From Kibdelosporangium persicum (GTDB lineage: Bacteria; Actinomycetota; Actinomycetes; Mycobacteriales; Pseudonocardiaceae): DNA of 64,000 nucleotides. Where the stretch lies: contig NZ_JAAATY010000022.1 in assembly GCF_013280595.1 (NCBI RefSeq), forward strand, positions 62,001-126,000. The letters are read 5' to 3'. Every line of letters starts with the position of its first letter. Within the stretch, counting starts at the first letter, position 1. The position numbers were made by a program, and so were the translations under genes. The notes beneath the pieces are model-generated. The model worked only from the letters and a program-made list of their open reading frames with translations, searched no databases and was not told the origin of the DNA. Below, piece by piece: positions 41,748 through 50,128 of this stretch.

Positions 41748-42377
41748 TTATGACCATCTAGACTGGCCGAGGGTGGTGAGCAGGTCTTCGTGCAGGTGGA
41801 ACCAGACGGAGTGGTACGAGTCCATCCGTTCGCTGAGGTAGTCCGGCTCGCCCGCGTTCGCCCTGGCCAGAGCCGAGCGGAGGCGGATCGGGTGGCGCTC
41901 GAACCGCGAGATCGCCGACGTCAGGACCGCGCAGACAGCCTCGGCTCGCTGGTGGAACTCGTTGAACAGGCGGAGCACGCGGGCGTCGTACGCCGAGTCG
42001 GCGTGGTCGTTCAGCGTCGCGACGCCGTCGACCGAACGCATCTGCCATGCGGTGCACAGGTCGAGCAGTTCCGGGTTGAGGACGAGGAAGTCTTCGTACG
42101 CCCTGGTCACCCTCTCCCGGGCGCCCGAGGTCTCCAGTTCCTCGGCGACACGCTCGGAGTCCGCCGCACGGCCGGCGTCGGTGACGCTCCAGCCGCCGAA
42201 CCCGCCCGGCTCACGGGTGACGAGCCCGTCCACCGCGAGGTCGATGAGCTCGGATTCCACAGCGGACGGTGTGAGCCCGGCGGCGTCGGCGATCCGGCCG
42301 AGGTCCGCCACGCCGATGCAGCGAAGAGTGTGCAACACCAAAAGATCGGACGTGGTCTGATGCGAAGAGTTCGACAC
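41748..42377 (-). CDS. Winged-helix regulator divergent from the PPDK-like gene
   Basis: The 209-residue protein has a MarR/PadR-like winged helix at the N-terminus (VLHTLRCIGVADLGRIADAAGLTPSAVESELIDL, wing GGWSVTDAG). The remainder is helical (VTRAYEDFLVLNPELLDLC, RVLRLFNEFHQRAEAV), possibly an effector or protein-binding domain. Its start is 17 bp from the start of the PPDK-like gene on the other strand, so they share a promoter region and the regulator probably controls that gene. Confidence 0.7.
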   Translation of the reverse strand: MSNSSHQTTSDLLVLHTLRCIGVADLGRIADAAGLTPSAVESELIDLAVDGLVTREPGGFGGWSVTDAGRAADSERVAEELETSGARERVTRAYEDFLVLNPELLDLCTAWQMRSVDGVATLNDHADSAYDARVLRLFNEFHQRAEAVCAVLTSAISRFERHPIRLRSALARANAGEPDYLSERMDSYHSVWFHLHEDLLTTLGQSRWS

Positions 42378-42394
42378 GGGCCCAGGTTACCGCG

Positions 42395-43630
42395 ATGAAG
42401 TGGATCCACAAGCTCACCGCGGACCTCGACGAACCAGCGGATCTCATTGGTGGCAAGGCTTTTGGCCTCGTGACACTGATGCGTCTCGGCCTGCCCGTGC
42501 CACCTGCGTTTGTCATCACGACGGAGGCATGCCGTGAATTCCTTCACACCGGACGGTTTCCTGACGATCTGACGGCCGAGCTCGCTCGCATGGACCTCAG
42601 CGGCCCTGTTTCCGTGCGATCCGGCGGCAAGATTTCCATGCCCGGCATGATGAACACGGTCCTGAACGTGCGCGACGGGTTGGAACAGGCCGTCACCGCG
42701 GTGTTCGAGTCGTGGAACACACCACGCGCCAGGACTTATCGCGCACTCCACGACATCCCTGACGACCTCGGCACAGCCGTGATCGTGCAGTCGATGGTGC
42801 ACGGCGACCGCGACGACCACAGCGGCGCAGGCGTAGCGTTCAGCCGCAATCCCAACACCGGCGCTCCAGTTCCCTACGGAGATGTCCTGTTCGGACAGCA
42901 GGGGGACGCCGTCGTGTCCGGGGCCGAGCCCACGTTGCCGCTGACCGAACTGTCCAGAGAACCTCAGGTGTGGGACGGACTTCGTAAGGCACTGACGAGG
43001 ATCGAACAGCACTACCGTGACGCCTGCTACGTGGAGTTCACGTTCGAAGCCGGAGAGCTGTGGTTCCTGCAAGTACGGCCCGGCAGGTTCGTCGGGAGCG
43101 CGGCGGTTCGTCTCGCGGTCGACCTCGCGGACGAAGGAATGATCAGTCGTGACGAGGCGGTGGACAGAGTGTCCACGACAGACATCCGGAACGCCCGGAC
43201 GCCTCGGGTCGTCGGGGCGAACGTCCTCGGCCGTGGGATCGGCGCGTGTCCCGGGGTGGCCGCGGGCGCAGTGGTGACCACTTCGGACAAAGCCGCCCGC
43301 GCCGAGGGTCCGGTCATCCTCGTCCGGCCTGAGACGTCCCCCGTCGACATGCACGGCCTTGCTGCCGCCAAGGGAATCGTGACCGCACGAGGTGGACCGG
43401 CCAGCCACGCCGCCGTTGTCGCACGGTCGATGGGCAAACCGGCCGTCGTGGGCGTCACCGCCCTCTCCGTCGCTGACGGCGCGATCACCATCGGCACGCG
43501 AACCATCCCCGAAGGCACGCCGATCACCATCGACGGCACCAGCGGAACGATCTTCATCGGTCACGCCGACGTGTCGACCGCCGGGAACGACCCGCACCTG
43601 AACCGTTTGCTCAGCTGGAAGCGAACGTGA
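42395..43630 (+). CDS. Miniature pyruvate,phosphate dikinase-like protein
   Basis: The 411-residue protein matches PPDK in two parts. The ATP-grasp region has DLIGGKAFGLVTLMRLGLPVPPAF-type start, VRSGGKISMPGMMNTVLN, AVIVQSMVHGDRDDHSGAGVAFSRNP and YVEFTFEAGELWFLQVRPG. The swivelling phosphohistidine domain has VRPETSPVDMHGLAAAKGIVTARGG and ASHAAVVARSMGKPAVVG with the catalytic His. The C-terminal PEP/pyruvate TIM barrel of PPDK (normally ~870 residues in total) is missing. It may transfer phosphate from ATP to the histidine and on to another acceptor. This lets it act as a phosphotransfer or antibiotic-modifying (rifampicin phosphotransferase-like) enzyme, unproven. Confidence 0.78.
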   Translation: MKWIHKLTADLDEPADLIGGKAFGLVTLMRLGLPVPPAFVITTEACREFLHTGRFPDDLTAELARMDLSGPVSVRSGGKISMPGMMNTVLNVRDGLEQAVTAVFESWNTPRARTYRALHDIPDDLGTAVIVQSMVHGDRDDHSGAGVAFSRNPNTGAPVPYGDVLFGQQGDAVVSGAEPTLPLTELSREPQVWDGLRKALTRIEQHYRDACYVEFTFEAGELWFLQVRPGRFVGSAAVRLAVDLADEGMISRDEAVDRVSTTDIRNARTPRVVGANVLGRGIGACPGVAAGAVVTTSDKAARAEGPVILVRPETSPVDMHGLAAAKGIVTARGGPASHAAVVARSMGKPAVVGVTALSVADGAITIGTRTIPEGTPITIDGTSGTIFIGHADVSTAGNDPHLNRLLSWKRT

Positions 43631-43644
43631 CCGACCGGCGGCGA

Positions 43645-44343
43645 TCACCCAGCGGGCACGGCCACCTCAGCCCGGCCGTCCATCATGATCCGGCCGAGGT
43701 CGACGTACGGCCCGACCCGCATCTCCCGCAACAGCGACCGCCAGGCGTCCTCGGCCGCCAGCGAGACGATCTCCGTGGTGGGCATCGACACGCAGAACTG
43801 CTCGCCGTCCGTCGACCACAACACGAAGGTCACCGACTCCGCGGAAGCCTCCACCACGCGAGGACGGCGTCCAGGCGACATGACCGCACCGGTCTGCTGC
43901 ACGATGGCCAGTTTGGCGACCTCGACCGCGCGGTCGTCGATGCCGGCGTCGAGCAGGCGGATCTTTTCGGCCAGCGCGTCGAGGCCGAAGACCGCCCGGA
44001 CCGTGAACCCGTCGGCCTCGGCACGCAGGAAGGCGGGCGCGAGGTCGATCAGCGACTGCCGGAACACGTCCATCGGCTGCTGTTCCAGGTTGGCCCAGCC
44101 GGGTTCCATCGTGCGCGGGAACTCGCCGATCCAGCGTTTGCGGTCGAAGTCGACGTAGATCAGCGGCCCGTCCGCGCGATACTCCAGGCCGCAGCCCGCG
44201 CAGGTGAAGCACTGGAACGTGCCCGCGACGATCGCCGCCACGATCTGCGGCACCCGCGAGCCGTGCAGGCTCATCGCGACCGTCTCGACATTCGCTGTGC
44301 CGCAGGCGGTGCAGACTATCGACTGTGGACGGAAAACGGACAT
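43645..44343 (-). CDS. CpXC zinc-ribbon protein
   Basis: The 232-residue protein has two cysteine pairs at the N-terminus (IVCTACG and CAGCGLEYRADG) of the CpXC domain, probably a zinc ribbon, followed by VDFDRKRWIGEFPR. The rest is helical (LIDLAPAFLRAEADGFTVRAVFGLDALAEKI). The function of CpXC proteins is unknown; they are often found near secreted or conflict-type genes. It follows the lipoprotein gene by 2 bp in a three-gene unit with the metallopeptidase at 44900. It converges on the PPDK-like gene with a 14-bp gap. Confidence 0.78.
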   Translation of the reverse strand: MSVFRPQSIVCTACGTANVETVAMSLHGSRVPQIVAAIVAGTFQCFTCAGCGLEYRADGPLIYVDFDRKRWIGEFPRTMEPGWANLEQQPMDVFRQSLIDLAPAFLRAEADGFTVRAVFGLDALAEKIRLLDAGIDDRAVEVAKLAIVQQTGAVMSPGRRPRVVEASAESVTFVLWSTDGEQFCVSMPTTEIVSLAAEDAWRSLLREMRVGPYVDLGRIMMDGRAEVAVPAG

Positions 44344-44345
44344 GG

Positions 44346-44897
44346 CTACCTCCCGCCGGGCAGTTCCTGACGTACCTCGAAGGTGCCGTCCGGTTCGCGC
44401 AGGATCCGGGAACGCCAGAAGGGCCTGCGCGAAGTCATGTTCCAGTACTCGACGACCTGCTGGCCGTCGACGGACACCAGTCTCGGCAGCGTCATCACCG
44501 CGGGATTGCCGGACTGCTCGATGGCGAAGCCGGTGAGGAACGGCGTTCCCGGGTTGCCTTCGAGTTTGCCGATCGCCCCGGCGACCAGCATCGGGTCGAC
44601 CTCACGCGCACCGTAGCCGAGGGCTCGCAGGACAAGGGCCACGTTCTCCTCGAACGAGAAGTGCAGCCTCCCGTCGAAGACCCCGGTGGCGCCGCTGCGC
44701 GGGTCCTGCGGGTCGTACGCGTGGAACACCAGCAAGCCGGGGACTTCCGGCCCGATGTCCACGCGCATCCGGTCCTTGTCCAGCCGGAGCTCGCGGTGCA
44801 ACGCCGTTCGCAGCTCTGCCTCGTTCACCATTCCCGTTCCTTCTGGACCGCACGCCACGAGCAGCAGCGCGACCGTGAGTATCCTCAGTAGACACAC
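44346..44897 (-). CDS. Putative lipoprotein
   Basis: The 183-residue protein starts at GTG 44897, 2 bp after the metallopeptidase stop. A short signal sequence ends in the lipobox LLLVAC (cysteine near residue 16). The mature part is a ~165-residue domain with no clear family (LRTALHRELRLDKDRMRVDIG, LHFSFEENVALVLRALGYG, VEYWNMTSRRPFWRSRILR). It could be an immunity or inhibitor protein for the upstream zincin, suggested only by position. Confidence 0.6.
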   Translation of the reverse strand: MCLLRILTVALLLVACGPEGTGMVNEAELRTALHRELRLDKDRMRVDIGPEVPGLLVFHAYDPQDPRSGATGVFDGRLHFSFEENVALVLRALGYGAREVDPMLVAGAIGKLEGNPGTPFLTGFAIEQSGNPAVMTLPRLVSVDGQQVVEYWNMTSRRPFWRSRILREPDGTFEVRQELPGGR

Positions 44898-44899
44898 TG

Positions 44900-46546
44900 T
44901 CAGGGGAAGCCGGGTCCGGTGCTGCCGTCCGGCAACGCGGGTCCTGGCCCGGCCGCGCCCTCCCCACCGGTCGCCTGGTCGACGTGCACGTCGAACCACG
45001 CCTTGGTCGCCGGGTCGGCCGCGGCCAGGATCGCTCCCTTGGTCGGTGGAGCGTAGTACGCGTTGTACGCCTCGGCGATCCATTCACCCGGTGCGCGGAA
45101 CTGGTACGACGACACCTTCCTGGTCCGCGTCGCCGGGTCGTAGCTCCACCACTGGGATGCGTACGCCTCCTGGTAGACCCGGCCACCGATCGCGACACCA
45201 CCGTCGTCCGCCGGGCGGTACCACGGGTTACCGGGGCTCTTGTCGGCGAAGCAGACCTGCAGCGCACGGACCGCGTCGTCGGCGAGAACCGCTGTTTTCG
45301 TGGCCGCGTCGAGGGCCGACCAGAACGGCAGCGCTTCGAGGCGCGTCTGGATCTGATCAGGGACGCGGTCGTTGATGACGTCCTGCAGCGCGTCGGTGAT
45401 CGCGGTCTTCTGTTCCGGCGGCAGGCCGTTGATGGCACCCGCACTGCCCGAGACCAGCGTCGCGGCCAGCGAACCACCGTCACCGTGAGCCTGCCAGTTG
45501 CCGCCCGCGGCGTTGCCGATGCAGTACGAGTCCGACAGGCCGAGCCTGCGGTCGACGGCATGGCCGACCTCGTGCCGGACCACGCCGTCGAAGAGGTTCT
45601 GGCCCTGTAGCGGCGCCGGAACGACGCTCATGCCGCCGCCGTAAGGGTTCGCCGTCGCGTCGACAACGCCGTCACGGGCCCGCAGATCGCCGTAGCCCAT
45701 GGCGATTCGGCGGTCGCTGCCGTAGTACCCGCCCGCGGGTCCGGTGTCCTGGTAGCGGTCGATCCGCAGCAGTTCGGGGTTGCCTTCGACCGCGCCAGGC
45801 GGCAACGACTGCAACACGTTGTACATCCGGCGCAGGCTGGCTCCGTCCCATTCCTCGGCGACCTCGCCGCCGGAGGTCTGGGTCCCGAACTCGATCCGGA
45901 ACCGCAGTCTCATCCACAGCTTCAGCGTCTCGACTTCGGCATCCGGTGTGGCGTCGAACAACACGCGCAGCGCGCCGTGCTCGGCCTCACCGATCGCCGA
46001 CGAGCGGGCGAGGTTCTCGGCCAGACGGGAACGGCTGGTGCTGCCGAGTTTCTGCGCGAGCGTGGTCTGCTGGGCCGGTTGCAACGCGACGAGGATGCGG
46101 AACACTCCGGCCGCGTCCTCATCGGTGATCGCCCAGTCGAAAACACCGTAGCTGAGCAGGCTGTCCACGTACGGCTGGACGGCGTCAGGCCCCATGGCCA
46201 CGAGCACCTTGGTGAACGCGGACGTCTGCCGGGCACTGGACGGCAGGTTGTCCAGCAGGCGGGTCTTGGCGGTCTGCGAAAGCCTGCCCAACGCGGCGGT
46301 CAGCGCGGGCCCGGGAAGAGTCGCCAGGTCGTTCAACGACTCCACGGCCTCGGTGTCGGTGACCGCCCAATCCGTGACCCCGTAGGACATGCGGTCCTCG
46401 ACGTCGCTCACCACGTCGCGCTGTACCGACAGCAGCCGGGACATCGCCGCGTTGCCCGCGCCCTGCAGGCCGGCAACGCTCCTGGGTAAGGCGGATGTGG
46501 CCGGTGTCCGATCCTCAGGCTGCTGCCCGATTCGCCTGTCCATCAC
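44900..46546 (-). CDS. Zincin metallopeptidase with eCIS-cargo-like leader
   Basis: The 548-residue protein begins with a disordered lead and the motif SVAGLQGAGNAAMSRLLSVQR (residues ~24-43), of the LQRxxGNxAVxxLLQ type found in many actinobacterial proteins linked to extracellular contractile injection systems (eCIS). Two imperfect repeats follow, each led by MSYGVTDWAVTDTEA and LSYGVFDWAITDEDA. The catalytic zinc motif is VVRHEVGHAVD (HExxH), near residue 325, then a C-terminal domain with WIAEAYNAYY. It is likely a toxin or processing peptidase. It leads an operon with a lipoprotein and a CpXC protein. No eCIS sheath or spike gene is present in the window. Confidence 0.75.
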   Translation of the reverse strand: MMDRRIGQQPEDRTPATSALPRSVAGLQGAGNAAMSRLLSVQRDVVSDVEDRMSYGVTDWAVTDTEAVESLNDLATLPGPALTAALGRLSQTAKTRLLDNLPSSARQTSAFTKVLVAMGPDAVQPYVDSLLSYGVFDWAITDEDAAGVFRILVALQPAQQTTLAQKLGSTSRSRLAENLARSSAIGEAEHGALRVLFDATPDAEVETLKLWMRLRFRIEFGTQTSGGEVAEEWDGASLRRMYNVLQSLPPGAVEGNPELLRIDRYQDTGPAGGYYGSDRRIAMGYGDLRARDGVVDATANPYGGGMSVVPAPLQGQNLFDGVVRHEVGHAVDRRLGLSDSYCIGNAAGGNWQAHGDGGSLAATLVSGSAGAINGLPPEQKTAITDALQDVINDRVPDQIQTRLEALPFWSALDAATKTAVLADDAVRALQVCFADKSPGNPWYRPADDGGVAIGGRVYQEAYASQWWSYDPATRTRKVSSYQFRAPGEWIAEAYNAYYAPPTKGAILAAADPATKAWFDVHVDQATGGEGAAGPGPALPDGSTGPGFP

Positions 46547-46657
46547 GTGCCCCTTCGACGCTCCAGGCGGACGCTAGGGCATCCCCGGTGGGCCGCGACA
46601 TGCCCAGAAGGGCAGACCGGCGGACGCCGTTTCGGCCGGACACGGCATGATCAGGCG

Positions 46658-47440
46658 GTGAACGCATTGATGGTCACCGTCCTGGCCCCGCTGATCCTGG
46701 TCGCCGTCGTGGTCGTGATCGTGGTGTCCACCAAGAACAAGCGGCAGGGGCCGCCGAACCAGTTCTACGGCCCGCCCGGCGGCTATCCCCCGCCAGGACC
46801 CGGGCCCCAGGGATACGGACCGCCAGGGTACGCACCGCCGCCACCCGGGTACCCCTCGCAGGGATACGCGCCGCCACAGCCTCCGGGCTATCCACCGCAG
46901 CCGCCGCTTCCTCCGCAGCAGCCGCCGCCTCCTGCCGCGATGCCGCCGGGGTACCAGCCGCAGCCGCAGGACCAGGTCGTCACCGCGGCCAACGGCTACC
47001 AGCTGTTGCTGCCGCAGTTCGCGCCCGGCCAGCAGGCGATCATCAGCCTCGCGGTGGTGGCACAGGGAAAGGTGTGGTTCCGCGCCATGCCCAACGGCAC
47101 CGGCGTGTTCGGCGGCGGCCTGGACATCATCAGTGGCCGTCGGCAGCCGACCGAGGACGTGCTGACCAGCGTGCGCCGCATCCTCGCCGAGGAGACCGGC
47201 GGGCTGACCGGCCGTCCACTGGCGACGGTCGGGCACGCGCAGTGGGATCTCGGCTCGGGTCAGGAGAACGAGGTCTGTTACGCGGTACTGCTGGACATCC
47301 AGCCGGGTGCCCCGTTGCCCGCGGTGGGCATGACCACGTGGGCGAGCAGGCAGGACCTGGCGACGTTCCGGGATCTGGGGCCTCGCGCGCCGGTCGCGTG
47401 CGACTTCGCCGACAAGGCCCTGTCCGCCGCCGGGGTGTGA
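46658..47440 (+). CDS. Membrane-anchored proline-rich protein with Nudix-box-like segment
   Basis: GTG 46658 (no strong ribosome site). The 260-residue protein has an N-terminal transmembrane helix (VTVLAPLILVAVVVVIVVS), a basic stretch, and ~75 residues of Pro/Gly/Tyr/Gln repeats (GYGPPGYAPPPPGYP). The C-terminal ~140 residues are globular. Residues ~159-181 read GRRQPTEDVLTSVRRILAEE then TGGL, close to the Nudix box GX5EX7REUXEEXGU with the RE glutamate replaced by isoleucine. The remaining EE pair is present. It may be a Nudix-fold protein with altered activity. It is divergent from the metallopeptidase. Confidence 0.55.
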   Translation: MNALMVTVLAPLILVAVVVVIVVSTKNKRQGPPNQFYGPPGGYPPPGPGPQGYGPPGYAPPPPGYPSQGYAPPQPPGYPPQPPLPPQQPPPPAAMPPGYQPQPQDQVVTAANGYQLLLPQFAPGQQAIISLAVVAQGKVWFRAMPNGTGVFGGGLDIISGRRQPTEDVLTSVRRILAEETGGLTGRPLATVGHAQWDLGSGQENEVCYAVLLDIQPGAPLPAVGMTTWASRQDLATFRDLGPRAPVACDFADKALSAAGV

Positions 47441-47447
47441 TCTCATT

Positions 47448-47497
47448 CCCTCGTGAGTGTTTGTCAGTGTTAGAACACTGACAAACACTCACGAGGG
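47448..47497. repeat. Palindromic repeat, copy 2
   Basis: This copy is almost fully palindromic: two 24-bp arms (CCCTCGTGAGTGTTTGTCAG plus TGTT) around a 2-nt AG centre. Compared with the other copies it has G instead of A at stem position 16 and the matching C on the other arm, a compensatory change. It lies 7 bp after the stop at 47440 and 43 bp before the P450 start. A terminator role for the upstream gene is plausible. Confidence 0.9.
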
Positions 47498-47540
47498 TGC
47501 CGACGATGGTTGACGGGTCGTTGCAGGAGAGGGAGAAGAC

Positions 47541-48707
47541 ATGGCTGCCGACGGGCGCAAAGTCGATCGAGGCCCGGCACCGGCCGGCTGTCCCGTTCAG
47601 CACAATCCGGACGGGACCTGGCAGATCAACGGATACGTGGCCGGTCGCGCGTTCTTACGCGACCACGACACAGTCCAGGCAGGTCTCGGCATCGAGACCG
47701 TGGAAGGGTTCCCTGAGAAGATCCGCCGGCCCGTGCTCTACCGGGACGGTCCTGAGCACCGGGAACACCGTAAGCAGACAGCCAGGTTCTTCACGCCCAG
47801 ACGGGTGGACGAAGCGTACCGCACGGTGATGGAGCGAGTCGCCGACGAACAGATCGCGTTGCTGCGCAAGGGCGGCGCGGTCCACTTGGCCGACATGAGC
47901 TTCCAGGTGGCCGTGGACGTCACGTCCGCGGTGATCGGCCTGACCAACAGCAAACCGGGGATCAAGCAACGGCTGGACTACTTCTTCCCGGAGAAGTTCG
48001 GCACGCCGGGTTTCACCAGCCTGCACGGCCTCTACTGGGTGTGGCGGCAGCTCAGGGGCTGGTCCCAGATCTACTTCGCGGACGTCCGGCCGGCCGTGCG
48101 GGCCCGGCGGGCGCAGCGGCGGGACGATCTGATCTCGCACCTGATCGACGAAGGCTGCTCGGCCGCCGAGATCCTGGGCGAATGCCTGACGTTCGCGGCG
48201 GCGGGAATGGTCACCACCCGTGAGTTCATCGTGATGGCCGCGTGGCACATGTTCACCAATGACGAAGTGCGGGCCACGTACGTGGCCGCCGACGAGCCTG
48301 AGCGGCTGTCGATCCTGCACGAGGTACTGCGGCTCGAACCGGTCCTCGGTCACCTGAAACGACGGACCACCAAGGACATCCAGGTCGATTCGGTGACCGT
48401 GCCGTCCGGTTCGGTCGTCCGGATCCAGATCGACCACGCCAACCTGGACACCGAAGTGGTCGGCGAGGAGCCGTTGGCGCTGCGCCCGGGCAGGTCCATG
48501 GCCCACGGCGGCAGCCCGACCGGTCTGTCCTTCGGGGACGGTCCGCACAAGTGCCCCGGCTCGCACATCGCGATCATGGAGGCGGACATCTTCCTGCACA
48601 GGATGTTCTCGTTGGACGGCATCCGGATGGTCCAGCCGCCGCGGATCACGTTCAAGGAGGACATCGCCGGGTACGAACTGCGCGGCATGCAGGTCGCGGC
48701 CGGTTAA
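47541..48707 (+). CDS. Cytochrome P450
   Basis: The 388-residue P450 starts at ATG 47541 (GAGAGGGAGAAG upstream). It has the I-helix CLTFAAAGMVTTREF (AGxxTT-type oxygen groove), the K-helix ExxR in ILHEVLRLEP, and the haem loop GLSFGDGPHKCPGSHIA with the cysteine ligand. It is a soluble bacterial type needing an external ferredoxin and reductase, neither of which is adjacent. The likely role is oxidative tailoring or degradation; the substrate is unknown. It shares the TTAA of its stop with the convergent PLD gene. Confidence 0.92.
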   Translation: MAADGRKVDRGPAPAGCPVQHNPDGTWQINGYVAGRAFLRDHDTVQAGLGIETVEGFPEKIRRPVLYRDGPEHREHRKQTARFFTPRRVDEAYRTVMERVADEQIALLRKGGAVHLADMSFQVAVDVTSAVIGLTNSKPGIKQRLDYFFPEKFGTPGFTSLHGLYWVWRQLRGWSQIYFADVRPAVRARRAQRRDDLISHLIDEGCSAAEILGECLTFAAAGMVTTREFIVMAAWHMFTNDEVRATYVAADEPERLSILHEVLRLEPVLGHLKRRTTKDIQVDSVTVPSGSVVRIQIDHANLDTEVVGEEPLALRPGRSMAHGGSPTGLSFGDGPHKCPGSHIAIMEADIFLHRMFSLDGIRMVQPPRITFKEDIAGYELRGMQVAAG

Positions 48708-50128
48708 CCGTCGACCAGCAATCCGCGCAGCGGCCCTTCGAGCCGTTCGGAACGCCGTGAGACGCCGGGCAGCATGGTCAGCCGATGGGAATCGTGCTGC
48801 TCGGCGTACTGGCGCCACAGGTGGTCGACCACGTCCGCGGGATCGCCGCCCACCTCTTCCTCCGGCAGTTCCAGGTGTTCCGCCCACAGTCGCAGTCTGG
48901 TCTGCCGGATGAGTTTCTCGTCGTCGGTGACGAGGTTGGCCTCGGTGTCGTTGAAGAGCGAATGCTCGTTGAGGTTCGCTGAACCGACGGTCATCCAGGT
49001 GTCGTCGACGATGCCCAGCTTGGCGTGCACGTACACGGGCACCGAGTTGTCGCCGTCGTGCGAGGTCAGCGTGACCGCCAGGAGGCGGTGGCCGCCGTCG
49101 TCGGCGTCGAGCAACCTGCTGAGCTGGCCGCGGGTGGTGTCCGCGCCGTTGCTGGGTTTGCGGGGCAGCAGCAGGACCACTCGGAACCGGTCGTCGGGCG
49201 GGTCACGCAGCTTGTCGATCAGCACCTCGGTGATCTCCGGCGACCACAGGAACTGGTTCTCCAAGTACACCAGGCGTTTCGCCGACCGCAACGCACGCAG
49301 GTACGCGTCGAGCAGGCTGAAGTCGCCGCGCGGCTTGAAATCGTAGGTCTTCTCCGGGATCGTGCGGACGAACTGGACCGTCGAGTCGCCTGCCGGGTCC
49401 GGCACGCGCGGCTCCGGCAACGTCTCCCCGGCCACTTCCATCCAGCGCTGCCGGAAGTGTTCGGCGACGTCGGCGACCACCGGTCCCTCGACCCGCATCG
49501 TCAGGTCGTGCCAGCCGATCGGCCGGTCCGCCGGGTGTTTCGGGCTGTCGTGCCGGTCGCCCTCCATCGCGGTGAAGTCCATCCCGCCGACAAACGCGAC
49601 CTCGTCGTCGACGATCAGCAACTTCTCGTGATGGCAGTGCAAGGTCCGCTCACGTGAGTCAAGAACACACTGGATCTTGGTGTCCCGCATGAACTCCTCG
49701 CGGGCGAGCCGCGCTCTCTTCCTGGTCGGCTCGAACGCGGGGACCGGCGGCCCCGCCCACAGCAGCGCACGGACGTCCGCGTGCCCGGTCACGGACGACA
49801 GGATCTCCCGCAGGGTCCGCGAGTCCGGTCCACGGGTCGGCCGGAAGTCCGGGCTGGAATGCCAGCCCGCGAGATGCACGTGCGACCGTGCGCCGGTGAT
49901 CGCCTCGACCATGGCGGGCAACGCCTGCTCACCGTCCACAAGCACGTCCGCCCGGCAACCCGCACGGATCGGCGCGTGCTCGGAAAAACCGCCTCCCTTG
50001 GCGGTGTCCATCACGTCGGCCCACCCGAGCCGCCGCAACCGGCGAGCGTGGTGCGAGCACAGCACCTTCTCCAGCCCGTCGCCGAGCCGGTCGTCGATCC
50101 AGTCGAGGAAGCCGGACACAAGGGCCAT
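48704..50128 (-). CDS. Phospholipase D-family protein
   Basis: The 474-residue protein has two HKD motifs: CHHEKLLIVDDEVAFVGG near residue 165 and VHAKLGIVDDTWMTVGSANL near residue 370, with EHS after the latter, so both active-site halves are intact. No signal peptide is seen, so it should be cytoplasmic. Between the motifs lies a GWHDLTMRVEG strand and a helical insertion. It hydrolyses or transfers a phosphodiester: lipid or nucleic acid. It is the last gene of a four-gene minus-strand unit (ankyrin, MoxR, VWA, PLD) and starts directly at the VWA stop. Confidence 0.85.
   Translation of the reverse strand: MALVSGFLDWIDDRLGDGLEKVLCSHHARRLRRLGWADVMDTAKGGGFSEHAPIRAGCRADVLVDGEQALPAMVEAITGARSHVHLAGWHSSPDFRPTRGPDSRTLREILSSVTGHADVRALLWAGPPVPAFEPTRKRARLAREEFMRDTKIQCVLDSRERTLHCHHEKLLIVDDEVAFVGGMDFTAMEGDRHDSPKHPADRPIGWHDLTMRVEGPVVADVAEHFRQRWMEVAGETLPEPRVPDPAGDSTVQFVRTIPEKTYDFKPRGDFSLLDAYLRALRSAKRLVYLENQFLWSPEITEVLIDKLRDPPDDRFRVVLLLPRKPSNGADTTRGQLSRLLDADDGGHRLLAVTLTSHDGDNSVPVYVHAKLGIVDDTWMTVGSANLNEHSLFNDTEANLVTDDEKLIRQTRLRLWAEHLELPEEEVGGDPADVVDHLWRQYAEQHDSHRLTMLPGVSRRSERLEGPLRGLLVDG

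Noticed and set aside
48704-48707. P450 and PLD overlapping as a fused or mis-called pair
   Set aside because: The 4-base overlap is just a shared TTAA giving both convergent genes a TAA stop.
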